Assembly: GCA_003667245.1 (NCBI GenBank)
Contig: RCNN01000007.1
Span: forward strand, 1-64,000
Length of the DNA stretch: 64,000 nt
Direction: 5' to 3'
DNA from: Heterostelium multicystogenum
Taxonomy: Eukaryota; Evosea; Eumycetozoa; Acytosteliales; Acytosteliaceae
The notes under the pieces were generated by a model, which was given only the letters and a program-made list of their open reading frames with translations, had not been told where the DNA came from and searched no databases. How positions within the stretch are numbered: position 1 is the stretch's first letter; every line of letters begins with the position of its first letter. The translations under genes were made by a program, and so were the position numbers. This document shows, in pieces, positions 10,022-20,498 of the stretch.

Positions 10022-11546
10022 TTAAATCTGTTGTGATTCCAAATTCTCTTCCTTGATTGCAACTAAATTTACAAGTTTCAAACCAATACATCTTATTGTG
10101 TCAAATGGAACGGATTTACCAACATTTGAAAAGTGTTCCCATATGAGCTGAAAGTTCTCTTTCAGTGTCATAGACTTGTTGTTTGTTTTAAAAGGTGATC
10201 TGGTACCTTTGACTGGGCTGGAGAAAGGAGATGATTCTATCAGCTGTCCATCTTGATCTAAAACCGGTACTTTTGCCGACTTTGTCAATGAAAAGGTGTA
10301 GTTGGTTGTTTTGAATGAGAAATCTATTATTTTTACAATTAATCCAGTTGGCTACAATAGTGTCATTAGTATTCGATGCTTGGTTTGCAAGGAGTTCAAC
10401 AAAGACTTACCATGACATTCTCCTCGAGCACGGTAGATATAGCGCTCGAGTATAAACTCTTCATTAGATCTTCGAGTTCTTTCTCATCGTAGATCTCTTT
10501 GCATGACTTTTCTTTTGAAACCATGTTTCTCTTTTTCAAACGAAAGAATGAAGATTTCTCAGGGAATATTGGAACACTTAGTGCATGTTTAAATAGAATC
10601 TCAAGATAGGTCATGGGAAGCAGATGGTACAGCTCATATCTATTCTCTAAAATATCCTGAACGTTGTCCAATCCGAGTGCCTCCAGCAAATGCTGCCTAG
10701 TTTTTCCAATACCCGGTATCTTCTTCACCGATGTACGCGCCAAGAATTCTTTAATCTTCGACTCCTCTCTGTCCAATATAAAGTAACCGTTTGGTTTATG
10801 AACTTCACTACATAGTTTAGCTAGCAACGGTGATGATGCAACACCTACACTGCATGTCAAGGTTGTTCTCCTAAGGTTATGTTAAATGATTAGTTATTGG
10901 ATCAGACATTGAATGTAATGCTACGTACTCTAAGATCTTTGATTGGAATACTAGAGCAACATCGAGTGGTGTCAGATGTGGGTTGTTCTCGAGCACTTTG
11001 GTGATGTCCATGCAACCTTCGTCGAGAGATTTCGATACAAAGTCAGGGTCAAACTCACTGTAGATCTCGCGCAGTGTGTCTGCAACTTGTCGGTATCTGT
11101 CCATTCTCGGTGGTTTGATTATAAGTGTCGGACAAAGAGATAGTGCAAACATTCCTGGCATTCTAGAACGAACACCATACTTTCTTGAAAGATAGTTCGA
11201 AGTTACCAACATATCCATGCTGCCGACTGCCACAGGCTGTCCACGAATAGAGGGGTCGTCCATCTCCTCAACCAGAGCATAGTAGGCATCCATATCTACA
11301 TAAAGGAACGTATGCGTCAAATCCCTCGAAGCACTCAATTGCTCAATGTATTTATCGACTTTTTCTCTATATTCATCGGTGTCAGGCACAGTCTTCAGTG
11401 CCTCCAACGAATCACTTATGATCTTCTCCGTCTTTCTATGATCACGAATCCACCTTCTCTTGAAAATGAGTACCTTCTGTGAATTGCTCTAGCAACTGGT
11501 TGATCATATTAAGGTCAACTGCCTCCATACCAGACTTAAACTCCAT
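10022..11546 (-). CDS. polk: DNA polymerase kappa (Y-family translesion polymerase)
   Basis: Y-family polymerase kappa copies past bulky minor-groove lesions in the nucleus. The start at 11546 gives MEFKSGMEAVDLNMINQLLE, the family's N-clasp, then KRRWIRDHRKTEKII after a frame change near 11470. Catalytic carboxylates are seen in YVDMDAYYALVEE and SLDEGCMDIT. AVGSMDMLVTSNYLSRKYGV and GMFALSLCPTLIIKPPRMDRY are the kappa-type palm and fingers. After an intron (about 10872-10927) come TTLTCSVGVASSPLLAKLCS, KPNGYFIL and the helix-hairpin-helix KKIPGIGKTRQHLLEALG. A second intron (about 10355-10412, GTAAGT...TAG) leads into the little finger (PTGLIVKIIDFSFKT) and the end FDTIRCIGLKLVNL. The protein is about 480 residues and lacks the C-terminal zinc fingers of the human enzyme. 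The Gly in LDEGCM replaces the usual LDEAYL Ala. Confidence 0.92.
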
Positions 11547-12247
11547 GATGATACTTAATTTCTATCCAACCTAATCAATACAAATACAAACTAAACAATA
11601 CTATAAACCAATCTTATTAATTTTGCTAAAATTTTCATTTATCATTTCCACACAATAACCTTTTTTTAAAATTGTTAATTCTGAGAATTTGCATATCTAG
11701 ATTTTAAAAAGATAGTTTTATTTAAGTCTGAGAGTGACCCTGCTTTGGTACTAAAAGTAGAATGTTAACAATAACAATCAGTGGACACGGACAAGACAAT
11801 CAAACACATTTAAATGAATGGTAGGTTGATTAATAAATTGCTTTAATATGTGTAATTAGATTGTTTTAACATCAAATCTCTTAACTCAGCTCATTAATTT
11901 TTTAAACTTTATTGTTATATTAATTATTATTATTATTTAATTCAAATGATATAGTATTCTATAGAATTTTAGCAAAATAAAATTATAGAACTATTTAGTG
12001 TATGAAGTGTTTGACAAGTCTGAAACTTCAAAATGTGTGGAATTCGATGATCAATTTTGACGGTTCGGAATTTATTTTTAAATTGATTCTGGAATGGAAC
12101 CTTTTTAAGACCTAATTAATTTTATAAGGTTACAATCTATAATTCATTAAGTATAAATAGAAATACCTGCGGATTAGATTTCAAAAATAAAAAATAAATC
12201 ATAAATATACATCATAAACAAATTATAAATCAAATAAAACAATAATA
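11547..12247. other. Divergent promoter region between polk and the GST gene
   Basis: About 700 bp of A/T-rich DNA lies between two divergent starts. No open frame or RNA gene is recognised. The stretch at 12000-12140 is slightly less A/T-rich but shows no coding pattern. Confidence 0.45.
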
Positions 12248-12942
12248 ATGTTACCAAATCAATCAACCCCAACTTTACACTATGTAAGTTCATCTAACCC
12301 AAAAGTATTTTTGGCAAATATCTTGCTCTAGAGCATCATTTTTAACTTTATTTTGATAAATTATAGTTCAATGGACGTGGAAGAGCTGAAGCCATCAGAA
12401 TCTTGTTGTCATTGGCAGGAGTGGAATTCAATGATGTCAGACATTCCTATCCATTGACCGATCCAGCAATCAGAGAGAAAGCCCCTTATAAACAGTTGCC
12501 ACTATTCATTGATGGTGATTTTGAAATTGTACAATCACTAGCCATCGAAAACTACATTGCTAATAAGTATGGTTTTGCTGGAGATTCTTTAACTGATAAA
12601 GCCAAGGTTCTCTCGATATCTCAGTCTTCCGGTGATATCATTACACCAATATTTTCTAATGATACAGATGAAAAGAAACAGATCTACAAGAATGAAACAC
12701 TTCCAAGATTCCTTGGTGCATGGGAGAAGATCCTCTCAGAGAATGGTGGCACCTACTTTGTCGGCTCCAAGCACACAGCAGCAGATTCATCAGCTTATTT
12801 TGTTTTAGAAAATCTCTATGCGATTAACCTTAAAGAAACAGTAGACAATTATCCAACTCTGACAAAATTCAAATCATCCTTTGAGAGTATTCCATCGATT
12901 TCCGCTTATCTTTCCAAAAGACCAACTAATATGTTATACTAA
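12248..12942 (+). CDS. Glutathione S-transferase
   Basis: Exon 1 (12248-12283) encodes MLPNQSTPTLHY. An intron (12284-12366, GTAAGT...TATAG) is followed by exon 2 starting FNGRGRAEAIRILLSLAG, which restores the classic LHYFxGRGRAE N-terminus with catalytic Tyr12. The total is about 203 residues, normal for alpha/sigma-like cytosolic GSTs. The glutathione-binding features KQLPLFIDGDFEIVQS and the QSxAI signature (QSLAIENYIA) are present. The all-helical C-terminal domain follows (NGGTYFVGSKHTAADSSAYF). The enzyme joins reduced glutathione to electrophiles. No frame breaks are seen. Dictyostelids carry several such GSTs; the exact paralogue cannot be named. Confidence 0.92.
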
Positions 12943-13145
12943 ATAAAAAATTGCCAAGGAATGATCGATCTATTCTTTGCTCAAATTTGCCTATGCAAAT
13001 GTGTGATCAAAGGGTTTGCTTTTTATGGAAATAGTGTCGGACTTTTTCATCAAAAAGTATTGTTAATCAAACCACCAAACCACATCAACACTTATATTTA
13101 AGTAAATAGTTTAACCATATCCAATTGCTATATTTCGTTGTAACA

Positions 13146-14287
13146 ATGATACTTAATAAGAGATATATTTTTTTTATTGCTATTCTTAGTACAGTACTCT
13201 CTGCCTTTTCAGTATTAGGTAGTGATCAACATGCTTCTGATGGCACAGTGGTGTATTCTACTGACACTTTGTCAATATACTCCTTTGGATACATCGATAA
13301 CTATAATAACTATAATATATCGATCATCGATGTTCAAACTGGTGTAACTACAAGTTCGATTGTTATGCCATTTTTTGATATTCTGGGAATTGCAAATGAT
13401 CAATACAACAATGTATGTATGATAGAGTCTGGGTGGAGTGTAGGCATCCTACTCACCATCACATTGAGTAGCTGATATTCCTAGGACAGCTCGAGAATGG
13501 TACATATGTTTTGTCCAAGCTTGACAAAGCCACTTCACAATTGAGTGTAATTTCAACTATGGTTGCCAACCCAAAGGAACTCACATCGCTGACCTCATCG
13601 TTTGCATTCTATCCTCATCTTGGAAACACAGCAGTTCTCCTAGGCTACATAGGCAAAGAAAACATAGCAATAGTTCAACTCAATTTCACAGATGGTACAT
13701 TGTATGAATTTATTACTCATTTGATAGATTGTTTGCTAATCATTACAATTGTTGTTGTTGCAACACCAAAGAAAAATGTTCCATGTAAACGCCACACAAA
13801 TAATGATCCAGTTTCGTCTGGATCAGGAGATAACTATTACATACAATTTCCAAGTGATAGTGGCAAAATATTGTTGCAAGTCTTCAGTTTGGTGGAGCAA
13901 CAGATAGTGGCAAGATATACTATCAAGAAGTTGCCAGCACTTGTACAACTGTTTTTATACGATACCAACAACGTTTATGGTCTCGATGCCCACCCTGGCT
14001 CAGTGGCATTGTTCCACATGAACCTGACTAATAGCAAGAGTGGCAGTGTCATTACTGCAACCAAGATACTTGCCTTACCCGATAATGTATGGAACTTCTA
14101 TATGAACTTCCTTCTAAACAATGGCAAATACTTGACACTATTTACATACCCAACTAAATCACAAATGGTACTTACAACATTTGATCTTACAATCAATACA
14201 GTCATAGCATCAATCAACTCAACCAACGTAGAATGGAATTCAAATCCACTTGCCTATTTACTTGTTGAAAGTTCCAACTTTAAATAA
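13146..14287 (+). CDS. Secreted protein of unknown function
   Basis: The start chosen at 13146 gives MILNKRYIFFIAILSTVLSA, a clear signal peptide. The mature part is rich in Thr, Ser, Asn and hydrophobic beta-type segments (for example NISIIDVQTGVTTSSIVMPF and LSKLDKATSQLSVISTMV), as in a repeated beta-sheet or propeller-like fold; this is a guess. A frame change or short intron lies at about 13390-13500, and the second part runs to a TAA at 14287 ending YLLVESSNFK. A stretch around 13700-13790 has lower coding quality and could hold another intron. There is no GPI-like tail. I do not recognise the family. Confidence 0.6.
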
Positions 14288-14684
14288 TAATTAGATAGAT
14301 TATTAAAAAATATATAAAACTGGGTAATAATAAAGGTCAGCTCTAGGTTTCCAATCAATAAAAATGAATAGTGATTTGCCAAGAATCAGCTCACATAACT
14401 AGGGACTCTATTGAAACTACCTATTTAATTCAATCAATCTTTGAATGACTGCAAAAAAAAGTTCGCTCTACTAAAAATTCTTTTGATCACAAGGCAATTC
14501 TTCCTTTTTCAAAAATTCTGGATGCCTTGCATTATTTCCTCATTCAGATGAGGGATGAAAAAAATTCACATGGGCACCTATTTTACTCTCAACAATTATT
14601 AATAATTGGTTCAGCAATGATTGATAACGAAAGAAATAAAGAAAGAAAGAGAAAGAAAGATAATAATATAAATATTAACTGACT
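14288..14684. other. Intergenic region, nothing recognised
   Basis: About 400 bp separates two plus-strand secreted-protein genes. It holds A/T-rich DNA and a GAAAGAAAGA purine tract at about 14628-14660 just before the next start. No coding or RNA signal is recognised. Confidence 0.4.
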
Positions 14685-15250
14685 ATGAATAAATTAAATA
14701 CATCGTTATCATTATTTTTAATATTGAGCATTCTTAGTTCAGTTTGCTCATCCAAATTGGAAATTTGTTTTTCATGTGATGGTAGGAATGTTATGAGCTG
14801 TAGTTCGAATTCCCAGAAAGTTTGTCCAATTCTTTCAGAGAACGTTTGTTCGTAAGTATTTTCTTTTGAAATGGTCTATTTGGTTTCAAATTTTAACATA
14901 TCTATCCTGTAGTGACTTTACAACATGCACTGGAAGTACAATTTACACCTATATATATACTGGTAGTTTCTTATGTTGCTGGATATACATATCAAACTTA
15001 TTCAGACTGTTTGAATAAAATAAATGGAGCATTCTTTCAACAAGAGTGTAACACTTGTCTTGATGGATATACTTTTATGTGTAGCTCTGGATCATATGAG
15101 CCATCAACCACCTATTCAACAACGGTATCTTCATCATCGTATTCACCATTCACAACAACAGCATTCCCCAGCTCCAATTCAACCCACAAAACTCAAATTT
15201 CTTTTGCTATTATTTCACTAATTCTCTGTGCTCTATTCTTAACCTTGTAA
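14685..15250 (+). CDS. Small Cys-rich GPI-anchored or cell-surface protein
   Basis: The protein begins MNKLNTSLSLFLILSILSSV, a signal peptide. Next is a Cys-rich segment (LEICFSCDGRNVMSCSSNSQ) interrupted by an intron at 14852-14912 (GTAAGT...TGTAG). Exon 2 continues SDFTTCTGSTIYTYIYTGS. After a single-base frame change near 14965 it reads YVAGYTYQTYSDCLNKINGA, ECNTCLDGYTFMCSSG, a Ser/Thr-rich stalk, and a hydrophobic C-terminus (ISFAIISLILCALFLTL). Signal peptide, Cys module, Ser/Thr stalk and hydrophobic tail together suggest a GPI-anchored surface protein of about 165 residues. I do not recognise the family; proteins of this design are common in social amoebae. Confidence 0.65.
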
Positions 15251-15570
15251 TATAGTCAATAAATAAATCAAATTTTGTTTTTTAATATGATCAGAATTCT
15301 ATTTCATTGATAGATAATTTTTCGTTTTTCGGTCCAATCACCTAACATCTCATTTGATATTAAATAAATTAAATACTGATCTTTCTCTGGGCTTGTTTGA
15401 TTTTGTTTATAAAAAAGTGTGTATTTGGGGTTGGAAATTGATTAGTCACAATTTTTATTAAATCTTTTTTTTTTTTGATTTGACTCCGAAGCGGATAAAT
15501 GTTGAAGCCTTGATTTGGTACTGATCATTTTTTAATTTAACTATCTATATTAATAGATTTATTGTAAAAC
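15251..15570. other. Intergenic region, nothing recognised
   Basis: This 320-bp A/T-rich spacer lies upstream of the phosphotransferase gene and contains a T-run at about 15467-15476. No gene or structured RNA was recognised. Confidence 0.4.
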
Positions 15571-16969
15571 ATGGATGTTGTATTTGCACCATATGTCAGT
15601 GAGCGTGCTAAAAGCAATATAAAACAATATAGATATCGTGGAAATGATAACTCTATCATTGCCAACCGATTCCTTCAACCATTTTGGAGAAACCGCTGTC
15701 GAGTGGCTACCAATGTGGATGGCGTATGTATCATTGATGAATGTGTGCGTGTGGATTGCCTATTAATTGGTGGGCTCTGGTAGTCCAAACTTGATTACTC
15801 TGATTGGTTTCTTCTTTATTATTGCCTCCTATCTTGTCACACTCTACTATACGCCAGGATTTGAAGGTGCTGCTCCGGGCTGGACCTATATATTCCACTT
15901 GATTTGTATCTTTGTCTACCAGACTATGGATGCTCTCGATGGTAAGCAAGCGAGACGTACCAATTCATCGTCGGGTCTAGGTGAGCTCTTTGACCACGGA
16001 TGTGATGCCATCACTACTTTCTTAGTGTTGATTTCATTCCTCAGCTCCATACAGGCTGGTGTTAACTCTAGCTCTTTGTTTAATGTTATGTTGATCTTGG
16101 TTGCTTTCTACTTTACACAGTGGGAGCAATATCACACTGGAGTGATGGAGCTTGGATACGTCGGTGTCACAGAAGGTCACCTCTCGATGATGCTTGGACA
16201 CTTCATCACATATCTCTTTGGTCCATCCATTTGGTATTACAACATCAACATCTTTGGATACCCAACTCAACTCAATGCAATTCCTATTGCTGTAAGCAAT
16301 TTCACTGCGGTTGCTACCATCATAACCAAGTAAGTAGATACAAACCAAGTCATACACATAAAGAAAGTCACTAATCAGCCCCCTATAGTATTGTCACAGT
16401 AATTAAGAGCAAACCAAAGAATCCATTAAAATCAGTCATTCAACTTGTTCCAATTCTTTGGGTATTTAGAGTATCTATGGAATGGGCCTCCTTAAAGCTC
16501 TGTTCAAGTCTTACAAAACAATCCACATATCTATATGTGTACATTTGGATTCATTGTAGCATTCTTGGTGGTATGTTTAAAACAGGCTATAACCAACACA
16601 AACATATCAATATATACTAATGTAAAGTTGCAACTATAGGGTCGTATTGTTCTTGCTAGAATTTGCTGTGACTTTTACTTCCCATTCCAAACGATTATCT
16701 TCCCCTTACTAGTCCCATGGGTCACATATGAATTTGGGTAAGTTTCAAAAGAGATACTATCTATTATGTAGCCAGCAAGCAAATCAACACTTTACTGACA
16801 ACATTCATATTGTAGTCTCAATTTATTCTCATTTGTAGATGAGTCCCTTTTCATTAGATTATATTGTGTTGCTACAATTGCAATCTATCTCCATTTCGCC
16901 AATATTGTAGTAACTTCTCTTTGTGATGTATTACAAATCAAATGTTTCAAACTAAACTCTAAGAAATAA
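15571..16969 (+). CDS. Choline/ethanolamine phosphotransferase (CDP-alcohol phosphatidyltransferase)
   Basis: The enzyme joins CDP-choline or CDP-ethanolamine to diacylglycerol in the ER/Golgi membrane (Kennedy pathway). The diagnostic CDP-alcohol phosphatidyltransferase motif DGxxAR(x8)GxxxDxxxD is complete: DALDGKQARRTNSSS then GLGELFDHGCD. Five exons are visible, with introns at 15724-15783, 16330-16388, 16571-16639 and 16738-16815, all GT...AG and in phase, ending IKCFKLNSKK. Multiple membrane segments follow the catalytic loop, as expected for CEPT1/EPT1-type proteins of about 390 residues. One base is extra in exon 1 (AACCGCT at about 15693); removing it gives FWRNAVEWLPMWMA|PNLITL, matching the family. 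Choline versus ethanolamine preference cannot be decided. Its 3' end lies only about 70 bp from the convergent DHHC gene. Confidence 0.92.
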
Positions 16970-17038
16970 ACATTAATATATCTAAACTAAATTGCTTTAT
17001 ATATATTGCTATTTGTAATAATGATATTATTATTATTA

Positions 17039-18013
17039 TTATACTATATCGTCTGGATCGTTCTTCTTTAGAGAACCTGGTGTTTGGAATGTAGGTACTG
17101 CGAACATCCACCAACTACGATTGGTTCCGAAATTGAAAAAGTCATTAAAGTTGTTGGCCACACCATTGTCGTAGGGATTCTTGTATACTTCGCCTCTTGC
17201 CTTTGCCTTGCTGATTTGGGTGCGGTTGTGAAGAAACTCAATCGTTGTCTGTCCAGATAGAATGAGATAGATCTGCCACGACATCAATGCGCCCAGTGCC
17301 AGTGAAATGGTTAACGTCAGCACAAACGTCATCAGAGATCCAAATGCAATAAACTTTCTGTGAAATACGTGCGGGTATGATAGAAAACAAACATATATAC
17401 AAGACACCCACAAATACAACAGAAACAGCATAAAATATCGATGATTCCTCAGTCCAACACAATTATTTATCCACGGACAATGATGATCCATTCTTAATAT
17501 ACATGTATTACAAATCTGACAATGATGTGCGCGATCAATCTTTGGCAATCGGCCTGTGTAAGTTTAGTTCAGAACAATGAGTAAGAACAAGTGTATCTTG
17601 TATGATAAAGATGGCGGAGTCATCTACTTACAAGTTACGCAAAACTTGGTGAAACTGTCACTCTTTTTTATGACTTTGATTTGGTTGAATGCCTCTAGTT
17701 GCTCTTGACTGTAGTCTGATGGTCGTGGTGTTTTCACCTGGTGGTGTTCGTATTACCATGAAGTAATTGAATGCCAAATTGAAGAGGAGAACCATCGATA
17801 TTAGATAGTGTATAGAGGCGGCCAATGTGTTTCCCTCGATTGCCATTAAAGCAGGTAGTAGTACAGAGAAGTGTATATTATGCTATAAAAGAAATGAGTG
17901 CAAGTGCAAACGCCACAAAACAGCGGTCCAATGCCTCTGAGTACGACCTGCATGGAATCCTCCAGGCAATTGATACACTTCTCACCAAAAGGCGCATCGT
18001 TTGTCGTCGACAT
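17039..18013 (-). CDS. DHHC-type protein S-palmitoyltransferase (ZDHHC16-like)
   Basis: Membrane palmitoyltransferases attach palmitate to protein cysteines through a DHHC cysteine. The zinc-binding DHHC-CR domain reads [22 protein letters not shown] then [20 protein letters not shown], with the catalytic DHHC intact. The domain is split by an intron at about 17554-17631. Flanking hydrophobic segments give four membrane spans (for example [19 protein letters not shown] and [20 protein letters not shown]). The C-terminal part has [10 protein letters not shown] and [17 protein letters not shown], resembling the TTxE and NPY..G..DN motifs of ZDHHC16-like enzymes. The start at 18013 ([20 protein letters not shown]) lies before a single-base frame change near 17848. 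A Cys-rich N-terminus is unusual and could be partly out of frame. Confidence 0.88.
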
Positions 18014-18943
18014 ATCGAATGTTCAACAAAACCAATAATATATTATTATTTTTATTCTTTATACTCTTGTTGCTGTTGTTGTTGCTGTTATTGCTGTTCA
18101 ATAATTATAACAATACCACTACTACCACTACTTCTACTAATTAATACTAATACAAATAAATATAGCAAATATAAACAACTTTAAATTAATAATAATAATT
18201 AATTTATAAAACTCAACCGATATATTTATATTTTGGTTTTTCAAGAAAAATTTAGATGTGTTCAAGATTTCTCGGCAGTTATCAATTTTAATTAATGACT
18301 GATAATAATAATTTATTGGTATAACTAATACTACTCTTATCATTGATTATATTTGATAGATATTCAGACTAAAACAAATACTTTAGGGAACAATATACTT
18401 TCATATTAGAACATAATAATATGACATGATGTATATGTCATAGAAATGAATGAGATTTTTGATTAATTGTCTTTGTAAAGTAATGTGTAAATAAAAAGTA
18501 AAAGATTTTATTAACATCCATGTCCAAGTGTAAATCGCATTTATTTATACACAGAAACTTTCTATTTCACACAAGGTGCAAAGTGAAAAAAACTAGACAA
18601 ACTAGTTTTTTAAAAAAAATCAAAAAATCAATTGAATTAAATATTTAATATTATTTATTTTAAAAAGGTTATTGTCATTCAGATAACTTTTCAATAAAAT
18701 TATCTTACCTCCCCTATCCTATCCTGCCTATCTTATCCTACCCATATTAAGTCTTTGTTTTGTTGTCGGTTCAACCAAGTTAGAGACGACGACGACAACA
18801 ACAACAACAACAACTACACCATAGATAGTAGTATATTATAGTATCGTAGTATATTATAGTAGTATAGTCAGTGATTTAGCAAATTATAATAGTCTAGCTG
18901 TCTATTAGTGTCTATAAAGTTCTTAAAGAAACAGTAGAGTGCA
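18014..18943. other. Divergent promoter region between the DHHC and WD40 genes
   Basis: This holds 930 bp of A/T-rich DNA with short pyrimidine repeats (TATCCTA-type repeats at about 18713-18745), a (CAA)n/(ACG)n tract at about 18788-18812, and TATTATAGTA repeats at about 18830-18865 just upstream of the WD40 start. No gene is recognised. Confidence 0.45.
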
Positions 18944-20461
18944 ATGAATTCTGCAGGTGCCGGTGGAACAGGTAGTGGTGGTACCGGTGGATTACTCGGT
19001 ACAACTCGTAATATACAAAACTCGATCATTTCATTGATAAGAATGACAAATTTGCCGAGAGATCTCAATGAATTGCTGGCCAATTCATTTGACAATAGCG
19101 AACTAGGCGAGCTCATCAAACAACTCGATACTGAGCACTGCATTGAATCCACAAATTCAAAACACAGCCTATAACGAGAGGAGTTTTAGGTGAATCCGTA
19201 TTCCTCAAGGAGCATGTTCGCTCTGTTAAATCTGTCGACTTTTCGCCTACTGACGATCATATTTTCACATCTGTTGGTATTGATGGCAAATGTATTATAT
19301 ACGATGCAAGACTTTTAAAGCTATTATCAAGCACAGTCATCTCTTTCCAAGGAAATACTCAATTGAATGGAGGTAATTATAATGCAACAATGTTTCATTT
19401 ATCTACCTGACAAAAAAGAGGTTAGCTAACTTTTTATTATCTTTCTAGTCAAGTTTATAAATGAAGGTAGTAAATTAGCAATGACAACAACAACAAATAA
19501 ACTGCTAATATATGATATTGAGAAATCCTCAATAGTTCAATCGTACGATAAATGTATGTATGTAAATCAAAGTAAAAGCTATAGCAACTAATGTTCTGTG
19601 AACAGGTGTCATGGCAGGAATAAATAGTCGATGTCCAATAGCAGTAGACCCATACAATTCAAATTATATTATGATGCCAAACTATAAAGGTCATGGCATA
19701 TCACATATGGATCTAAGAACATCGACTATCCCAAACAATATGGAGGAAATTCACGAAGTACAAATCAACGATATTCAAATATTAGATAAATCATGGGCCA
19801 GAGAATTTGGCGTTGTAAATAGTCAACCAGTCATTCTAACAGGATCGTCAGACAGCTCTTGCAAAGTAATACCTATATTCATAATTCAAATAGGGAGCTA
19901 ATCCTTGGGCAAAACTAACATATCACTTAAAGGTTACAGATATACAAAAGAATACACTAAAGAAAATAGAATGCAGATCACAGGTGTTCTCCGTTGTAAA
20001 TACCCCTGAATCACCTAATGCCAACTCTAGTTATGCAGTGGGTGGTGATAAACTACATATTTATCCTATAAGTGGCAATGATCGTATTTTTTCATCAAAC
20101 TTACCAGGCAGCAAATTTGTCAGCAAAACTAAGATACACAAGAAGCGGGAAACAAATTGTTTTGTTCGACCAACGACGGAAATTTGAGAATGTACAAAAG
20201 AAATAACCTAAATTATGAACTAAGTGGAATCGTTTTTAAACATAGCAAAGATATACAAGATTTTTCAATCTCTAGAAATGATGAATGTAAGAAAAGAAGA
20301 ATCTTCGACAACCCATCGCAACTAGCCACATTTGGATTTATATTAATCATTTGTTTCATTGTTATTTTAGATATTGTAACTGCATCATCAGATCAATATA
20401 TAGGATTAATTAAAATAGGTGACCCAATATCAGGTGGTTCGGAATATGGAGAACTTTGCTA
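18944..20461 (+). CDS. WD40-repeat protein
   Basis: The protein starts with a Gly-rich leader (MNSAGAGGTGSGGTGGLLG) and a helical segment (LPRDLNELLANSFDNSELGE). WD40-type blades follow: HVRSVKSVDFSPTDDHIFTS then VGIDGKCIIYDA, later KLAMTTTTNKLLIYDIE, GHGISHMDLRTS, VILTGSSDSSCKV, and the last blade KHSKDIQDFSISRNDE|YIVTASSDQYIGLIKIG. Short introns are visible near 19373-19448 and 19557-19606, and another near 20287-20370. Several single-base frame changes occur (about 19172, 19880 and 20130). Such propellers are protein-interaction scaffolds; I cannot assign the subfamily. The stop at 20461 is only 37 bp from the convergent end of the next gene. Confidence 0.75.
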
Positions 20462-20498
20462 GATGTCATGAATAAAAAGTATATAATATCAAAGTTGT

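Noticed and set aside
18137..18343. 68-codon Ile/Asn-rich minus frame
   Set aside because: Driven by A/T-rich intergenic DNA in a divergent promoter.
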